Below the pieces are notes generated by a model that worked only from the letters and a program-made list of their open reading frames with translations, had not been told where the DNA came from and searched no databases. Positions 17,233 through 25,287 of a DNA stretch of 64,000 nt are shown here, one piece after another (within the stretch, counting starts at the first letter, position 1; every line of letters begins with the position of its first letter). A program made the translations under genes and the position numbers. Origin of the DNA: Cohnella candidum (lineage in GTDB: Bacteria; Bacillota; Bacilli; Paenibacillales; Paenibacillaceae); assembly GCF_003713065.1 (NCBI RefSeq), contig NZ_CP033433.1:3535001-3599000 (forward strand). The letters run 5' to 3'.

Positions 17233-19299
17233 TCACTCATAATCGAATTTTCCGATGGCGAGATTGAGCCCGCCCGACAGCTCGGCCAATTGCTCCGATA
17301 AGCGAACCAGCCGTTCGCCGATCTGCAGCTGGACTTCTCCTTGCGCCGCGACCTCCTGCGAAGTCGCGTAGGATTGCTCGGAGACGGCGCTGACGTTCTC
17401 CATGGCTTCCGCCAATTGCAGTTGGGAGCGTTCCAGCATTTTCAATACGTTCGCCATGTGCGACAAGTCCTCGAGGAACCCGTTTTGCCGTTCGTGGATC
17501 GACCGAAAAATCTCGTCGGTGCTCCTGACATATTCGGACTGCGTTCTCAAGACCGGATACGTCTCCGCCATCAATCGCGCCGTGCTCTCGATATCCGTTT
17601 GAATGCCGCCCGTCACGTCGCCGACCCCTTCAATGGTCAGCCTGGACTGCTCAGCGAGCTTGCGGATTTCTTCCGCGACGACCATGAACCCTTTCCCCGC
17701 GTGGCCCGAGCGATGCGCTTCGATCGAAGCGTTCAAGGCCAAGATATTCGTTCGTTTGACGATGTCGTTCAGCTTGTCCATGATTTTGCGAACGGATTGA
17801 TTGCCTTCCTTCAGCCGCTCCACGTTTTCGAGCATGGACCTCGATTTCTCTTCGACCTGGGCGGTTTGCTCCTTGAGCCGTAGCATGTACGATTGGCCTT
17901 GGAGTCCGGCTTGACGAAGCTCTTCGGCGGATTGCTCCATCTGGACGCTTTTTTGCAGCACCCTCTCCATCCGGCTCGTCGTTTCGCCGGCCATTTCGCT
18001 CACTTTTTCCGTCTCGGATGACAAGCCTGCCGATCCGGACGCGATTTCCCGGTTCGCGCGGGACATCTGTTGTGCCGACTCGGCCGTTGCATGTGAAACC
18101 TGCATCAACTCACCGGAGGTGGATTGCACCAGGTACGCGGACTTGGCCGTGCTTTGAACCAGCTCGGTAATGCGGGACATCATGCCGTCGAAGCTGTCCG
18201 CGAGCTGTCCGATTTCATCTTTCCTGCGGATATGCATGCGAACCTGCAAATTTCCATTCTCCCCGGCCCTCATCAATTCCCGAAGGCGGATCAACGGGCG
18301 CCCGTACCTGCGAGCCATCCATAGGCCCATGAAAGCCGCCAGGACGAACGACAAGCCCGCCATCAGCAGCGTATTCGACCAGATCGTGCGGGTCTCGCGA
18401 AGGAATTGACTCACGGGAACGTATGCCGCCGTCAGCCAGCCGGTCTTCTCCGAGCGGGAGTATACGACCGCATTCGTGATGCCCGCTTCGTCCTGAAGGT
18501 AGACGAATCCCGTATTCTCCGTTGCCGCGCCGATATCGTTCAACATCAGGCTCGCGGTGGCACCGGCAGGGTCAGACGGCGAGCGGCTGTCGTATACGAC
18601 GCCCCCCGTCTCGCTTAAGACCATTTTCACGCCGCCGTCTCCGATTTGCACGGCCCCCAGCATTTTCGCGACCACGTCGAGCTTCATCTCGAACAGCATG
18701 ACCCCCAGAAATTCACCGGCACCTTGATTGCCCAGCATCCTCGTCAATGCGAACGTTGCCGCATCACCGTCCAAAGAGTACCCCTTGGCCTGCGTGCCCA
18801 GCCACTTCGGCTCGCCGTTCAGCTTCTGAACGTCCGCGAACCAGGGTTCGCCGGATACGTCCGTTTGCGCGGCCGTTTTGCGCCCGGACAGCAGCCACCG
18901 CCCGTTCGCTCCGTACAGCTGGACCGAAACGAGATTGTCGTCAACCGATACGAACTCGTTGATTTTCGTCTGGATTTTGACTTTGGCAAGCGCGCGGTCG
19001 GTTTCCGGCATATTTGGATTCAAGAAAGTGCGAATATCTTGCAGCAGAAGCGAGTTGATCACCAGCTGCTCCGACTTCTCGTCGTACTGGTTGTACGCCA
19101 AATCGAGCTTCTCGTTCGCCTGGCGAATCGTCTGCTTCGACGCTTCCGTCAGCTTGTCTCTCAAAATATTTTGGGAATTGTAGTAGGACGCGTATCCGGT
19201 AAGCAGCACGAAACCGATGATGCCGACGAGGAAAATCGCGAACAGTTGGTTGCCGACGGAATGTGCCCATCGTCCGACAAGTTTTATTTTACGGATCAT
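17233..19299 (-). CDS. Methyl-accepting chemotaxis protein
   Basis: A 688-residue chemoreceptor. It has a transmembrane helix at 17-37, an extracellular sensor of about 260 residues (Cache-like: VQLYGANGRWLLSGR, WLTAAYVPVSQF), a second helix at about 305-330, a HAMP domain (RPLIRLRELMRAGENGNLQVRM), then a long helical signalling domain. The signalling hairpin is degenerate relative to the usual tip but keeps ILALNASIEAHRSGHAGKGFMVVAEEIRKLAEQS. The receptor reports an external ligand to CheA/CheW, which are not in the window. It is transcribed away from the DJ-1-like gene; upstream lies one copy of a 45-bp element that also precedes GH31-B, so taxis to a sugar handled by this locus is likely. 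Confidence 0.92.
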   Translation of the reverse strand: MIRKIKLVGRWAHSVGNQLFAIFLVGIIGFVLLTGYASYYNSQNILRDKLTEASKQTIRQANEKLDLAYNQYDEKSEQLVINSLLLQDIRTFLNPNMPETDRALAKVKIQTKINEFVSVDDNLVSVQLYGANGRWLLSGRKTAAQTDVSGEPWFADVQKLNGEPKWLGTQAKGYSLDGDAATFALTRMLGNQGAGEFLGVMLFEMKLDVVAKMLGAVQIGDGGVKMVLSETGGVVYDSRSPSDPAGATASLMLNDIGAATENTGFVYLQDEAGITNAVVYSRSEKTGWLTAAYVPVSQFLRETRTIWSNTLLMAGLSFVLAAFMGLWMARRYGRPLIRLRELMRAGENGNLQVRMHIRRKDEIGQLADSFDGMMSRITELVQSTAKSAYLVQSTSGELMQVSHATAESAQQMSRANREIASGSAGLSSETEKVSEMAGETTSRMERVLQKSVQMEQSAEELRQAGLQGQSYMLRLKEQTAQVEEKSRSMLENVERLKEGNQSVRKIMDKLNDIVKRTNILALNASIEAHRSGHAGKGFMVVAEEIRKLAEQSRLTIEGVGDVTGGIQTDIESTARLMAETYPVLRTQSEYVRSTDEIFRSIHERQNGFLEDLSHMANVLKMLERSQLQLAEAMENVSAVSEQSYATSQEVAAQGEVQLQIGERLVRLSEQLAELSGGLNLAIGKFDYE

Positions 19300-19365
19300 G
19301 CTTGCTGCATCTCCCTATCTCAGAGTCTGGACTCCCTCATCATAAATCCAAGATCTCGGGCAATC

Positions 19366-19410
19366 CTATGCCCCATTTTTAAGATCGCGACCCAAAACTA
19401 AAGATCGCCT
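19366..19410. promoter_or_regulatory. 45-bp repeated element, copy 1 (two AAGATCG half-sites 20 bp apart)
   Basis: Identical at 44 of 45 positions to 20505-20549. It contains AAGATCG at 19381 and 19401, exactly 20 bp apart, as for a dimer contacting two successive major grooves on one face. It lies about 70 bp upstream of the chemoreceptor start. The rest of the 345-bp gap before the DJ-1-like gene shows no gene. Confidence 0.65.
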
Positions 19411-19643
19411 GTTGGGGATTCCGTTTCGTGATGGACGGTTTATGGTGTTGGTACCTTTTGGTCAATCCAATTGAGATATTCATTTGTCATGATTCAAGCA
19501 GCGGTAACGGACGGCAACCATCGCAAGTCATGGCTCGTCCTGCGCAATAACGGATGAGGAGGGGTGGCAGCGTTTGATCCATGCGATCGCCGCGGGCAAT
19601 GAATGATAGGAACCATCAAGCTAAAACGAAAGGAATAGGCGCC

Positions 19644-20438
19644 ATGATCAAAAATTATTCGAAATTACTTCTGTCGTTGGTACTCGTTCTATGCCTTGCA
19701 GCCCCTGTAGCAAGCGCGAAAACAACCGTGAAAAACGACTCGGCCAAAAACAAAAGCATACATGTCCAAATCGTGTTGTTCGACGGTTTCGATTTGCTGG
19801 ACGCGTTAGGACCCTATGAAGTATTCGCTGCCGCGGGAATGTACTCAGGAGGAGCGGTTACGGTTGAATTGGTTTCCGCGGAAGGCAAGCGTTCCGTTCC
19901 GAGCGGTCTGAATGGGCCCTCCCTAGAAGCGAAAGCCGCATTGGACCCCCATCTTCCGGGAATGATCGTGGTGCCCGGAGCCTCCGGCAAGCCGGCGGGA
20001 AATTCGGAAGATTCCATTCCCCATGTATTAAGACAGACTATGAAGACCCGCTTGCCGGAATTGTTGAAACAAGCGTTTAACGATAAAGACGTCACGATGG
20101 TTACGGTATGCGGAGGTACATTGCTGCCTGCAATGGAAGGGTTGTTGAAGGATAGGCATGCGGTTACCAATCATCTCGGCATGCCTGCGCTAGGAGCTCT
20201 TGGCGCCATTCCGGTTGAAGCGAGAGTCGTTGAAGACGGTCCCCGATTCGTGAGCGGGGGAGGCGTGACCTCGGGAATTGACACGGCCTTGTACTTGGTC
20301 GACCGCGAATTAGGCCCACGGATCGCGAATGCCGTGGAAAAGTTATTCGAATACGAGAAAAGAGGCACGGTGTGGCGGGCAGAAGGCAACGAGCCGATCG
20401 ATTTTCAAGCGAGTCCGAAAGCTGCTGATGTAAAATAA
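19644..20438 (+). CDS. Secreted DJ-1/PfpI-like (class I amidotransferase-fold) protein
   Basis: A 264-residue protein. The start at 19644 follows AAAGGAATAGG and gives a clear signal peptide (LLLSLVLVLCLAAPVASA, cut near residue 25). The rest matches the DJ-1/PfpI fold: VQIVLFDGFDLLDALGPYEVF with conserved E59, MIVVPGASG, and the nucleophile elbow VTVCGGTLL with C156, followed by LLKDRHAVTNHLG as in isonitrile-hydratase-like members. Known relatives are mostly cytoplasmic hydratases, glyoxalases or N-terminal parts of AraC regulators, so the export signal is unusual. The gene is monocistronic and ends at a strong terminator. The substrate is unknown. Confidence 0.85.
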   Translation: MIKNYSKLLLSLVLVLCLAAPVASAKTTVKNDSAKNKSIHVQIVLFDGFDLLDALGPYEVFAAAGMYSGGAVTVELVSAEGKRSVPSGLNGPSLEAKAALDPHLPGMIVVPGASGKPAGNSEDSIPHVLRQTMKTRLPELLKQAFNDKDVTMVTVCGGTLLPAMEGLLKDRHAVTNHLGMPALGALGAIPVEARVVEDGPRFVSGGGVTSGIDTALYLVDRELGPRIANAVEKLFEYEKRGTVWRAEGNEPIDFQASPKAADVK

Positions 20439-20452
20439 CCGGCGAAGTTCAG

Positions 20453-20489
20453 AAGGAGTTTCGTTACGTGCGTCGTAACGGAACTCCTT
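20453..20489 (+). terminator. Terminator of the DJ-1/PfpI-like gene
   Basis: A long stem, AAGGAGTT(T)CGTTACG with CGTAACG(G)AACTCCTT, has a 5-base loop and is followed by TTCG. It begins 15 bp after the stop codon. Confidence 0.85.
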
Positions 20490-20504
20490 TTCGTTGCGGA
20501 CAAT

Positions 20505-20549
20505 CTATGCCCCATTTTTAAGATCGAGACCCAAAACTAAAGATCGCCT
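20505..20549. promoter_or_regulatory. 45-bp repeated element, copy 2
   Basis: The second copy of the element at 19366-19410, with one base change. The AAGATCG half-sites start at 20520 and 20540. It lies 81 bp upstream of the chosen GH31-B start, where an activator site would be expected. Both copies are in the same orientation although the genes they precede are divergent. Confidence 0.65.
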
Positions 20550-20629
20550 TTGCAAGCCGGCGGGGACTCTGCATAATGAAAACCAGCGTGGTTCCTATTC
20601 ACGATTCAGCTCTGTTCCAGAAGGAGAGT

Positions 20630-22171
20630 ATGACTTTGCAGTCCAAGAGAATCGCAAAATTACCGAACGAATATTGGTGGGGAGGCGTCATCAACGACGG
20701 CAGCTTGATGCCCTACGGGGATGCGCCCTATGCCCGGGATTTACGTTCAACCGATGACAATCAAGCGTCTCCCTTATTGCTTTCCAACCAAGGCCGATAC
20801 CTATGGAGCGAAGATCCGTTCGCGTTCATGGTGGACGAACAAGAACTTGTCATCTTTTACTCGGAAAGCGAAGTCACCCTGGAAGAAGGACACGGCTCCT
20901 TGCAGGGAGCCTACCGGCATGCCGGCAACGCCTTCTTCCCCCCATCGAATCGGCTTCCCGACGATCTCGCTTTTCTTGCGCCCGAATACTGCACGTGGGT
21001 CGAGATGTTCTACGAGCCGACGCAGGAGAAAATCATTCATTATGCCGAATCGATTCTGGCCAACGGCATGCCGCCCGGCATCCTGATCATCGACGATAAT
21101 TGGATGAAGGATTACGGCATGTGGGATTTCGACCGATCCCGATTCCCGGACCCGAGAGCGATGGTCGATACGCTGCATGGCATGGGTTTTAAAGTGATGC
21201 TCTGGGTTTGCCCGTACGTAAGCGCCGATTGCACCGAATACAAGAAGCTGCTCGCGGACGGCATCCTGATGAAAAGCGTCCGGGGAAACCCTTTAATCCG
21301 CCGCTGGTGGAACGGATACAGCGCCGTCGTCGATTATACGAAGGAAGAAGGAGCGTCTTGGTTCAAAAAGCAGCTGGATCGGTTGGTCGATCATTACGGC
21401 GTGGACGGATTCAAGCTCGATGCCGGAGAACCGCTGATTCCGGAATCCGGCGATGTCTTGGAGGAGGTTGCCTGGACCCGTCCCGTTCGGCTGCTAGAGG
21501 ACTGTGAAGCCTACGCGCGACTCGGCATCGGTTATCCGCTCAGCGAGCTTCGCATGTGCTGGAAACTGGGAGGACAGCCGCTCATTCAGCGGCAGCGGGA
21601 CAAGCACCATTCGTGGGATCGGTACGGATTGGCCGGCCTTATCCCAAACGCGATCGCGCAAGGATTGCTTGGTTATGCCTTCAACTGCCCCGACATGATC
21701 GGCGGAGGAATGGACGGAGACATTAACTCTCCTAACTTTCATTTTGACAGCGAATTGTTCATTCGTTTCACCCAGTGTGCCGCCTTGTTTCCGGTCATGC
21801 AGTTTTCCATGGCTCCGTGGCGCGTGCTGCAGGGCGAAGAACTCGCCTGGTGCATGGACGCGATTCGGCTCAGAACGGCCTTAGGACCGGAAATCTTCAG
21901 CCTCGCGCGGCAAGCTTCCCAAGACGGGCTGCCGATCTTGCGAAGCATGGAATTCGTTTATCCGCATCAGGGATACGAGAAGGTTCAAGATCAATTCATG
22001 CTGGGGGAGAAAATCCTGGTCGCGCCCGTGCTGGAAAAGGGGAAAACCTCGCGGAAAGTCCATTTCCCGACAGGGGTCTGGATGGGAGATGACGGGACGA
22101 AAATCGAAGGACCATCGGTTCTAGAAGTGGAGGCGCCTCTTTCCAAACTGCCGTGGTACCGCAAAGGTTAA
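20630..22171 (+). CDS. Glycoside hydrolase family 31 enzyme (cytoplasmic), paralogue B
   Basis: A 513-residue GH31 paralogue of the enzyme at 15554-17095, co-linear with it throughout. ATG at 20630 follows AGAAGGAG closely and gives the same length as paralogue A; an in-frame ATG at 20576 is possible but has a poor ribosome binding site. Motifs: LPNEYWWGG, YCTWVEMFYEPTQ, LIIDDNWMKDYG, nucleophile region GFKLDAGEP (D264), acid/base region NCPDMIGGG (D355). No signal peptide. It lacks the TTGCGCAA operators of its paralogue and has the 45-bp element instead, so the two copies answer to different regulators. Confidence 0.9.
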   Translation: MTLQSKRIAKLPNEYWWGGVINDGSLMPYGDAPYARDLRSTDDNQASPLLLSNQGRYLWSEDPFAFMVDEQELVIFYSESEVTLEEGHGSLQGAYRHAGNAFFPPSNRLPDDLAFLAPEYCTWVEMFYEPTQEKIIHYAESILANGMPPGILIIDDNWMKDYGMWDFDRSRFPDPRAMVDTLHGMGFKVMLWVCPYVSADCTEYKKLLADGILMKSVRGNPLIRRWWNGYSAVVDYTKEEGASWFKKQLDRLVDHYGVDGFKLDAGEPLIPESGDVLEEVAWTRPVRLLEDCEAYARLGIGYPLSELRMCWKLGGQPLIQRQRDKHHSWDRYGLAGLIPNAIAQGLLGYAFNCPDMIGGGMDGDINSPNFHFDSELFIRFTQCAALFPVMQFSMAPWRVLQGEELAWCMDAIRLRTALGPEIFSLARQASQDGLPILRSMEFVYPHQGYEKVQDQFMLGEKILVAPVLEKGKTSRKVHFPTGVWMGDDGTKIEGPSVLEVEAPLSKLPWYRKG

Positions 22172-22231
22172 TCCTTCAAAAAATCGCGGGCCAACCGCAG
22201 CTGCCATCGCTCCACCATCGCCGCCCCCCGT

Positions 22232-22413
22232 TTATTGCTTTTGGGCACTAACTTCGGCTTAGATCGCGAAAGCGGGGTCGTTTTATTGCTTTTCGACGCT
22301 AAATCGCCTGTTTCACGTCGATGTGAGGGCAAAAGCAAGCTTTTAGTGTCCAAAAGCAACAACTCTGCGGTCGAACTGACCTTGGGCTCCATTTTAGTGC
22401 CGGAAAGCAATAA
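22232..22413. repeat. Four copies of a 21-bp repeat in direct and inverted orientation
   Basis: The unit resembles TTATTGCTTTTGGRCACTAAA. Copies lie at 22232-22252 and 22283-22303 (plus) and at 22342-22362 and 22393-22413 (reverse). The two halves can pair into a large cruciform or RNA stem. This fills most of the 298-bp gap between GH31-B and the aldolase terminator; short open frames here are artefacts of the repeat. Confidence 0.7.
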
Positions 22414-22425
22414 CTTCTATAAAAA

Positions 22426-22458
22426 AACAACCCGATGGAAGCTTTCCATCGGGTTGTT
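22426..22458 (-). terminator. Terminator of the aldolase operon
   Basis: A perfect 15-bp stem (AACAACCCGATGGAA with TTCCATCGGGTTGTT), loop AGC on the minus strand, followed by a T run on the minus strand. It ends the operon of genes 22470-28419. Confidence 0.9.
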
Positions 22459-22469
22459 GCGCGTGGCGA

Positions 22470-23360
22470 TTATACCTGAGGCAGCTCGCTCAATTGCCGC
22501 TGCAATTCGCGAATTTCTTCCTCCGGCAGGTCCAATTGAGGCGCTCTCATGAAGCCGACGTCGATTCCTCTCAGCTTCAGCGCTTCTTTGAAGTAGGACA
22601 TGTTGGCGCCGCTTTTCAGCACTTCGCAATAGCGGATCGCGATGCGCTGCAGCTTGCGCGCTTTCTCCAGATCCTTCTCTTTATAAGCGTTGTAGACTGC
22701 CACGAACGGCTCCGGATATACGCAGGAAACGCCCGAGATGACGCCGTCGCAGCCCATCGCCAGCGCGGGAAGCAGCAGCCGGTCGGCGCCTTGCATGACG
22801 GAGAAATTCCCGTCGTTGATGGCCAAATACTCGTTCGTGCGAAGCATGTCCGGCCAGCTGTATTTCACGCCGACCACGTTTTTGCAGCGGTTCGCCACCC
22901 GCTGGGCGACTTCCGTTTTCAGATCGTTCGACGCGCATTGCGGGATGTTGTACAGGTACACCGGGAAATCCTCCGGCACGCTGTTCGCCACCGTCACGTA
23001 GTACTCTTCCATCTCCCTGTCGTTCGCTCCCAGGAAGATCGGGGTCACGACGCCGATGCCGTCGGCGCCGATTTCATGGGCGTGTTTGGCCAGCTCGATC
23101 GTATCTTGAAGCGTCGTCGTCCCTGCGTGGATGTACACGGTGACTCGGCCAGCAGCCGTCTTCACGATCGTTTCCGCGATCGATTTGCGCTCGGCTACGC
23201 TCAGGCGAATCATTTCCCCGGTCGTTCCGAGCGGGAAGAGGCAGTGCACGCCTTTCGAAATCAGGAATTCCGTCAGCTGAGCGACCTTCTCCAGGTTCAC
23301 TTGGCCGTCTTTATCGAAAGGAGTTACCATCGCGGTAGTCACGCCATATAAACGTTTCAT
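22470..23360 (-). CDS. DapA/NanA-family aldolase (Schiff-base lyase)
   Basis: A 296-residue TIM-barrel aldolase. The start at 23360 has GGAGG upstream. Family features: GTTGE at 45-49, YLYNIP with Tyr137, and GVKYSWPDM with Schiff-base Lys166. The family covers dihydrodipicolinate synthase, N-acetylneuraminate lyase and 2-keto-3-deoxy sugar-acid aldolases. Being the last gene of a sugar ABC transporter operon with a 2-hydroxyacid dehydrogenase and a kinase argues against lysine biosynthesis and for cleavage of a 2-keto(-3-deoxy) acid to pyruvate and an aldehyde; this is inference. It follows the ribokinase gene by 46 bp. Confidence 0.88.
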   Translation of the reverse strand: MKRLYGVTTAMVTPFDKDGQVNLEKVAQLTEFLISKGVHCLFPLGTTGEMIRLSVAERKSIAETIVKTAAGRVTVYIHAGTTTLQDTIELAKHAHEIGADGIGVVTPIFLGANDREMEEYYVTVANSVPEDFPVYLYNIPQCASNDLKTEVAQRVANRCKNVVGVKYSWPDMLRTNEYLAINDGNFSVMQGADRLLLPALAMGCDGVISGVSCVYPEPFVAVYNAYKEKDLEKARKLQRIAIRYCEVLKSGANMSYFKEALKLRGIDVGFMRAPQLDLPEEEIRELQRQLSELPQV

Positions 23361-23406
23361 GTAAGTATCCTCCAATAGGTTAAGGTTAGGTTCTGAGCTT
23401 CTGAGG

Positions 23407-24312
23407 TTATGAGTTCGCAAAAGACAGGACTTCATCCCGGGTCGGAAGCGAGCTTTGGGCGCCGTGCCTCGTGACGGTAATCGCGGCGGTTTTCATCGCG
23501 AAACGGATGGCTTCGCCCACGTCGCCTTCCGAATAGCCGGCCACGAAGCCTCCGATGAAGCTGTCGCCGGCCGCCGTAGTGTCCGCCGCCTTCACCCGGT
23601 AGGCTTCATAGAAGGTAACGGCATTGCCGTCCGAGTGGACGCAGCCTTTGTCGCCGAGCGTCACGATCAAATTCCCCACGCCCTGCTCGGCGAAAGATTT
23701 CGCGGCTTCCCGGATGCCCGTTTCGTCCAGCTGCTGAATTCCCGTGATCGCCTGCAGCTCATGCTCGTTGGGAATGAGGAAATCGACGTGACGAAGAATC
23801 TCCGCGTTCAGCTTGCGTGCGGGCGCCGGATTCAGGATCGTCGTCTTCCCCATGCTTTTGGCCAATTCCAGCGTATGAGCGACGGTTTCGAGCGGGACTT
23901 CCAGCTGAAGCACGACGACATCGGCTAGTTCGATGACGTTCAACTGGCGCTCGATATCGTCTGGCGTCAGGTTCGCATTGGCCCCGGCGATCACGACGAT
24001 GTGATTGCGTCCGGCTTGATCGACGGTAATGAGCGCGGTCCCCGTCGGTCTCAGCGAATGCATCACCGAAGCCGTATCCACGCCGGCCGAACGCAGCGAT
24101 TTGATCAGGCAGGACCCGTTCGTGTCCTGCCCGACCTTGCCGACCATCGACACGGGAATCCCCAGCTTGCCGATCGCGGCTGCCTGGTTGGCGCCTTTGC
24201 CGCCCGGCACCTCCGACAGCTCGTGGCCGAACAAGGTCTCGCCTTCTTGAGGCAAATCGGTCACGCCGACGACTAGATCCATATTTAAACTGCCGACTAC
24301 GGCTGCTTTCAA
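23407..24312 (-). CDS. rbsK: Ribokinase-type PfkB sugar kinase
   Basis: A 301-residue PfkB-family kinase with TTG start and AGGAGG ten bases upstream. It has the N-terminal GSLNMDLV, the substrate motif GGKGANQAAA (38-47), NPAPAR, and the ATP/anion-hole signature DTTAAGDSFIGGF with the catalytic Asp. The sequence is close to RbsK, which makes ribose-5-phosphate. In this operon the true substrate may be another sugar or sugar acid released from the imported compound. It lies 15 bp after the dehydrogenase gene. Confidence 0.85.
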   Translation of the reverse strand: MKAAVVGSLNMDLVVGVTDLPQEGETLFGHELSEVPGGKGANQAAAIGKLGIPVSMVGKVGQDTNGSCLIKSLRSAGVDTASVMHSLRPTGTALITVDQAGRNHIVVIAGANANLTPDDIERQLNVIELADVVVLQLEVPLETVAHTLELAKSMGKTTILNPAPARKLNAEILRHVDFLIPNEHELQAITGIQQLDETGIREAAKSFAEQGVGNLIVTLGDKGCVHSDGNAVTFYEAYRVKAADTTAAGDSFIGGFVAGYSEGDVGEAIRFAMKTAAITVTRHGAQSSLPTRDEVLSFANS

Positions 24313-24327
24313 GGGAGCCGCACCTCC

Positions 24328-25287
24328 TTAACGGAGCAAATTCGCAGGTTCTTTGCCCGCAAATACGTCCAGCAAAGCTTGAGCCGTTGCCAAGCCGACA
24401 CGGTGATACGTTTCGACCGTTTCGGCAGCCGTGTGCGGCGTCGCGAGCAAATTGTCCAGCTGCAGCAGCGGGTTGTCCGCCTGTACCGGCTCCTGCTCGT
24501 AAACGTCGATAGCGGCGCCGGCGATCCGATTGGCGACAAGCGCGCGGTAGAGAGCCTTCTCGTCTACGAGGGCGCCGCGCGCCGTGTTGACGAAATAAGC
24601 GGTCGGCTTCATCTTGCCGAATTGATCGTCGCTCATCATGTGGTACGTTTCCTTGAAGCTCGGCAGATGCATGCTGACGAAATCGCTTTGCTCCAGCACC
24701 TCATCGGAGGAAACCATCTTGACGCCGAGCGCTTCCGCTTTGGCGAGATTCGGGTATTTATCGTAAGCGATGAGATTCACGTCGAAGCCTTGGAGCTTCT
24801 TCGCCACCATTTGCGCGATGTTGCCGAAGCCCAGCAGGCCGACGGTTCTTCCTTCCATCTCGATGCCTACCCGGCGGTCCCAGAACGCCCGCTTGGCGGA
24901 TTCCTGCAGGGCCGGGATATTGCGCATGAGCGACAGGAGCAACCCGATGGTCAGTTCGGCGACTGCATTCGCATTACCCGCGGGCACGTTGGATACTTGG
25001 ACGCCGTATTCCTTCGCTTTCTCGAGGTCGATGTTATCCACGCCGACGCCGAAACGCGCGATGGCTTTCAATTTCGGAGCGATCTTGAAAACCTCTTCGT
25101 TCCACGTATCCACGCCGGCGACGACGCCGTCGATATCGCCGACGAGCGGAGCCAGCTCCTCGAACGTATGCGGACGTCCCAGCTTGTTCTCGACGATCTC
25201 GCAGCCCGCTTCCTCCAACAGTCTTTTGGCTTCCGCACACAGCACCGAATAGTTCGTCGCCGTGACCAACACTTTTTTGTTCGCCAT
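24328..25287 (-). CDS. D-2-hydroxyacid dehydrogenase (phosphoglycerate dehydrogenase-like)
   Basis: A 319-residue NAD-dependent dehydrogenase. It has a catalytic/cofactor two-domain layout with GFGNIA (Rossmann loop, about 153-158), a following Asp (AYDKYP) that indicates NAD, and the triad Arg237 (NTARG), Glu266 (YEQEP) and His285 (TPHTAAET). It is shorter than biosynthetic SerA and lacks an ACT domain. Its ATG overlaps the permease stop codon (TAATG), so translation is coupled to the transporter. With the LarA-like racemase next door it may oxidise one isomer of a 2-hydroxy acid to the 2-keto acid, or work in reverse; inference. Confidence 0.88.
   Translation of the reverse strand: MANKKVLVTATNYSVLCAEAKRLLEEAGCEIVENKLGRPHTFEELAPLVGDIDGVVAGVDTWNEEVFKIAPKLKAIARFGVGVDNIDLEKAKEYGVQVSNVPAGNANAVAELTIGLLLSLMRNIPALQESAKRAFWDRRVGIEMEGRTVGLLGFGNIAQMVAKKLQGFDVNLIAYDKYPNLAKAEALGVKMVSSDEVLEQSDFVSMHLPSFKETYHMMSDDQFGKMKPTAYFVNTARGALVDEKALYRALVANRIAGAAIDVYEQEPVQADNPLLQLDNLLATPHTAAETVETYHRVGLATAQALLDVFAGKEPANLLR

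Noticed and set aside
19366..20549. The DJ-1-like gene as a mobile unit flanked by 45-bp direct repeats
   Set aside because: No transposase, terminal inverted repeats or short target duplication; the repeats sit at promoter positions of the flanking genes, so a regulatory role is the simpler reading.
22168..22552. Short open frames in both directions in the gap after GH31-B
   Set aside because: They are made of the 21-bp repeat and the aldolase terminator and have no ribosome binding sites.
22470..23360. The DapA-type gene as the lysine-pathway enzyme
   Set aside because: It is the last gene of a sugar transporter operon and has no lysine or diaminopimelate genes around it.
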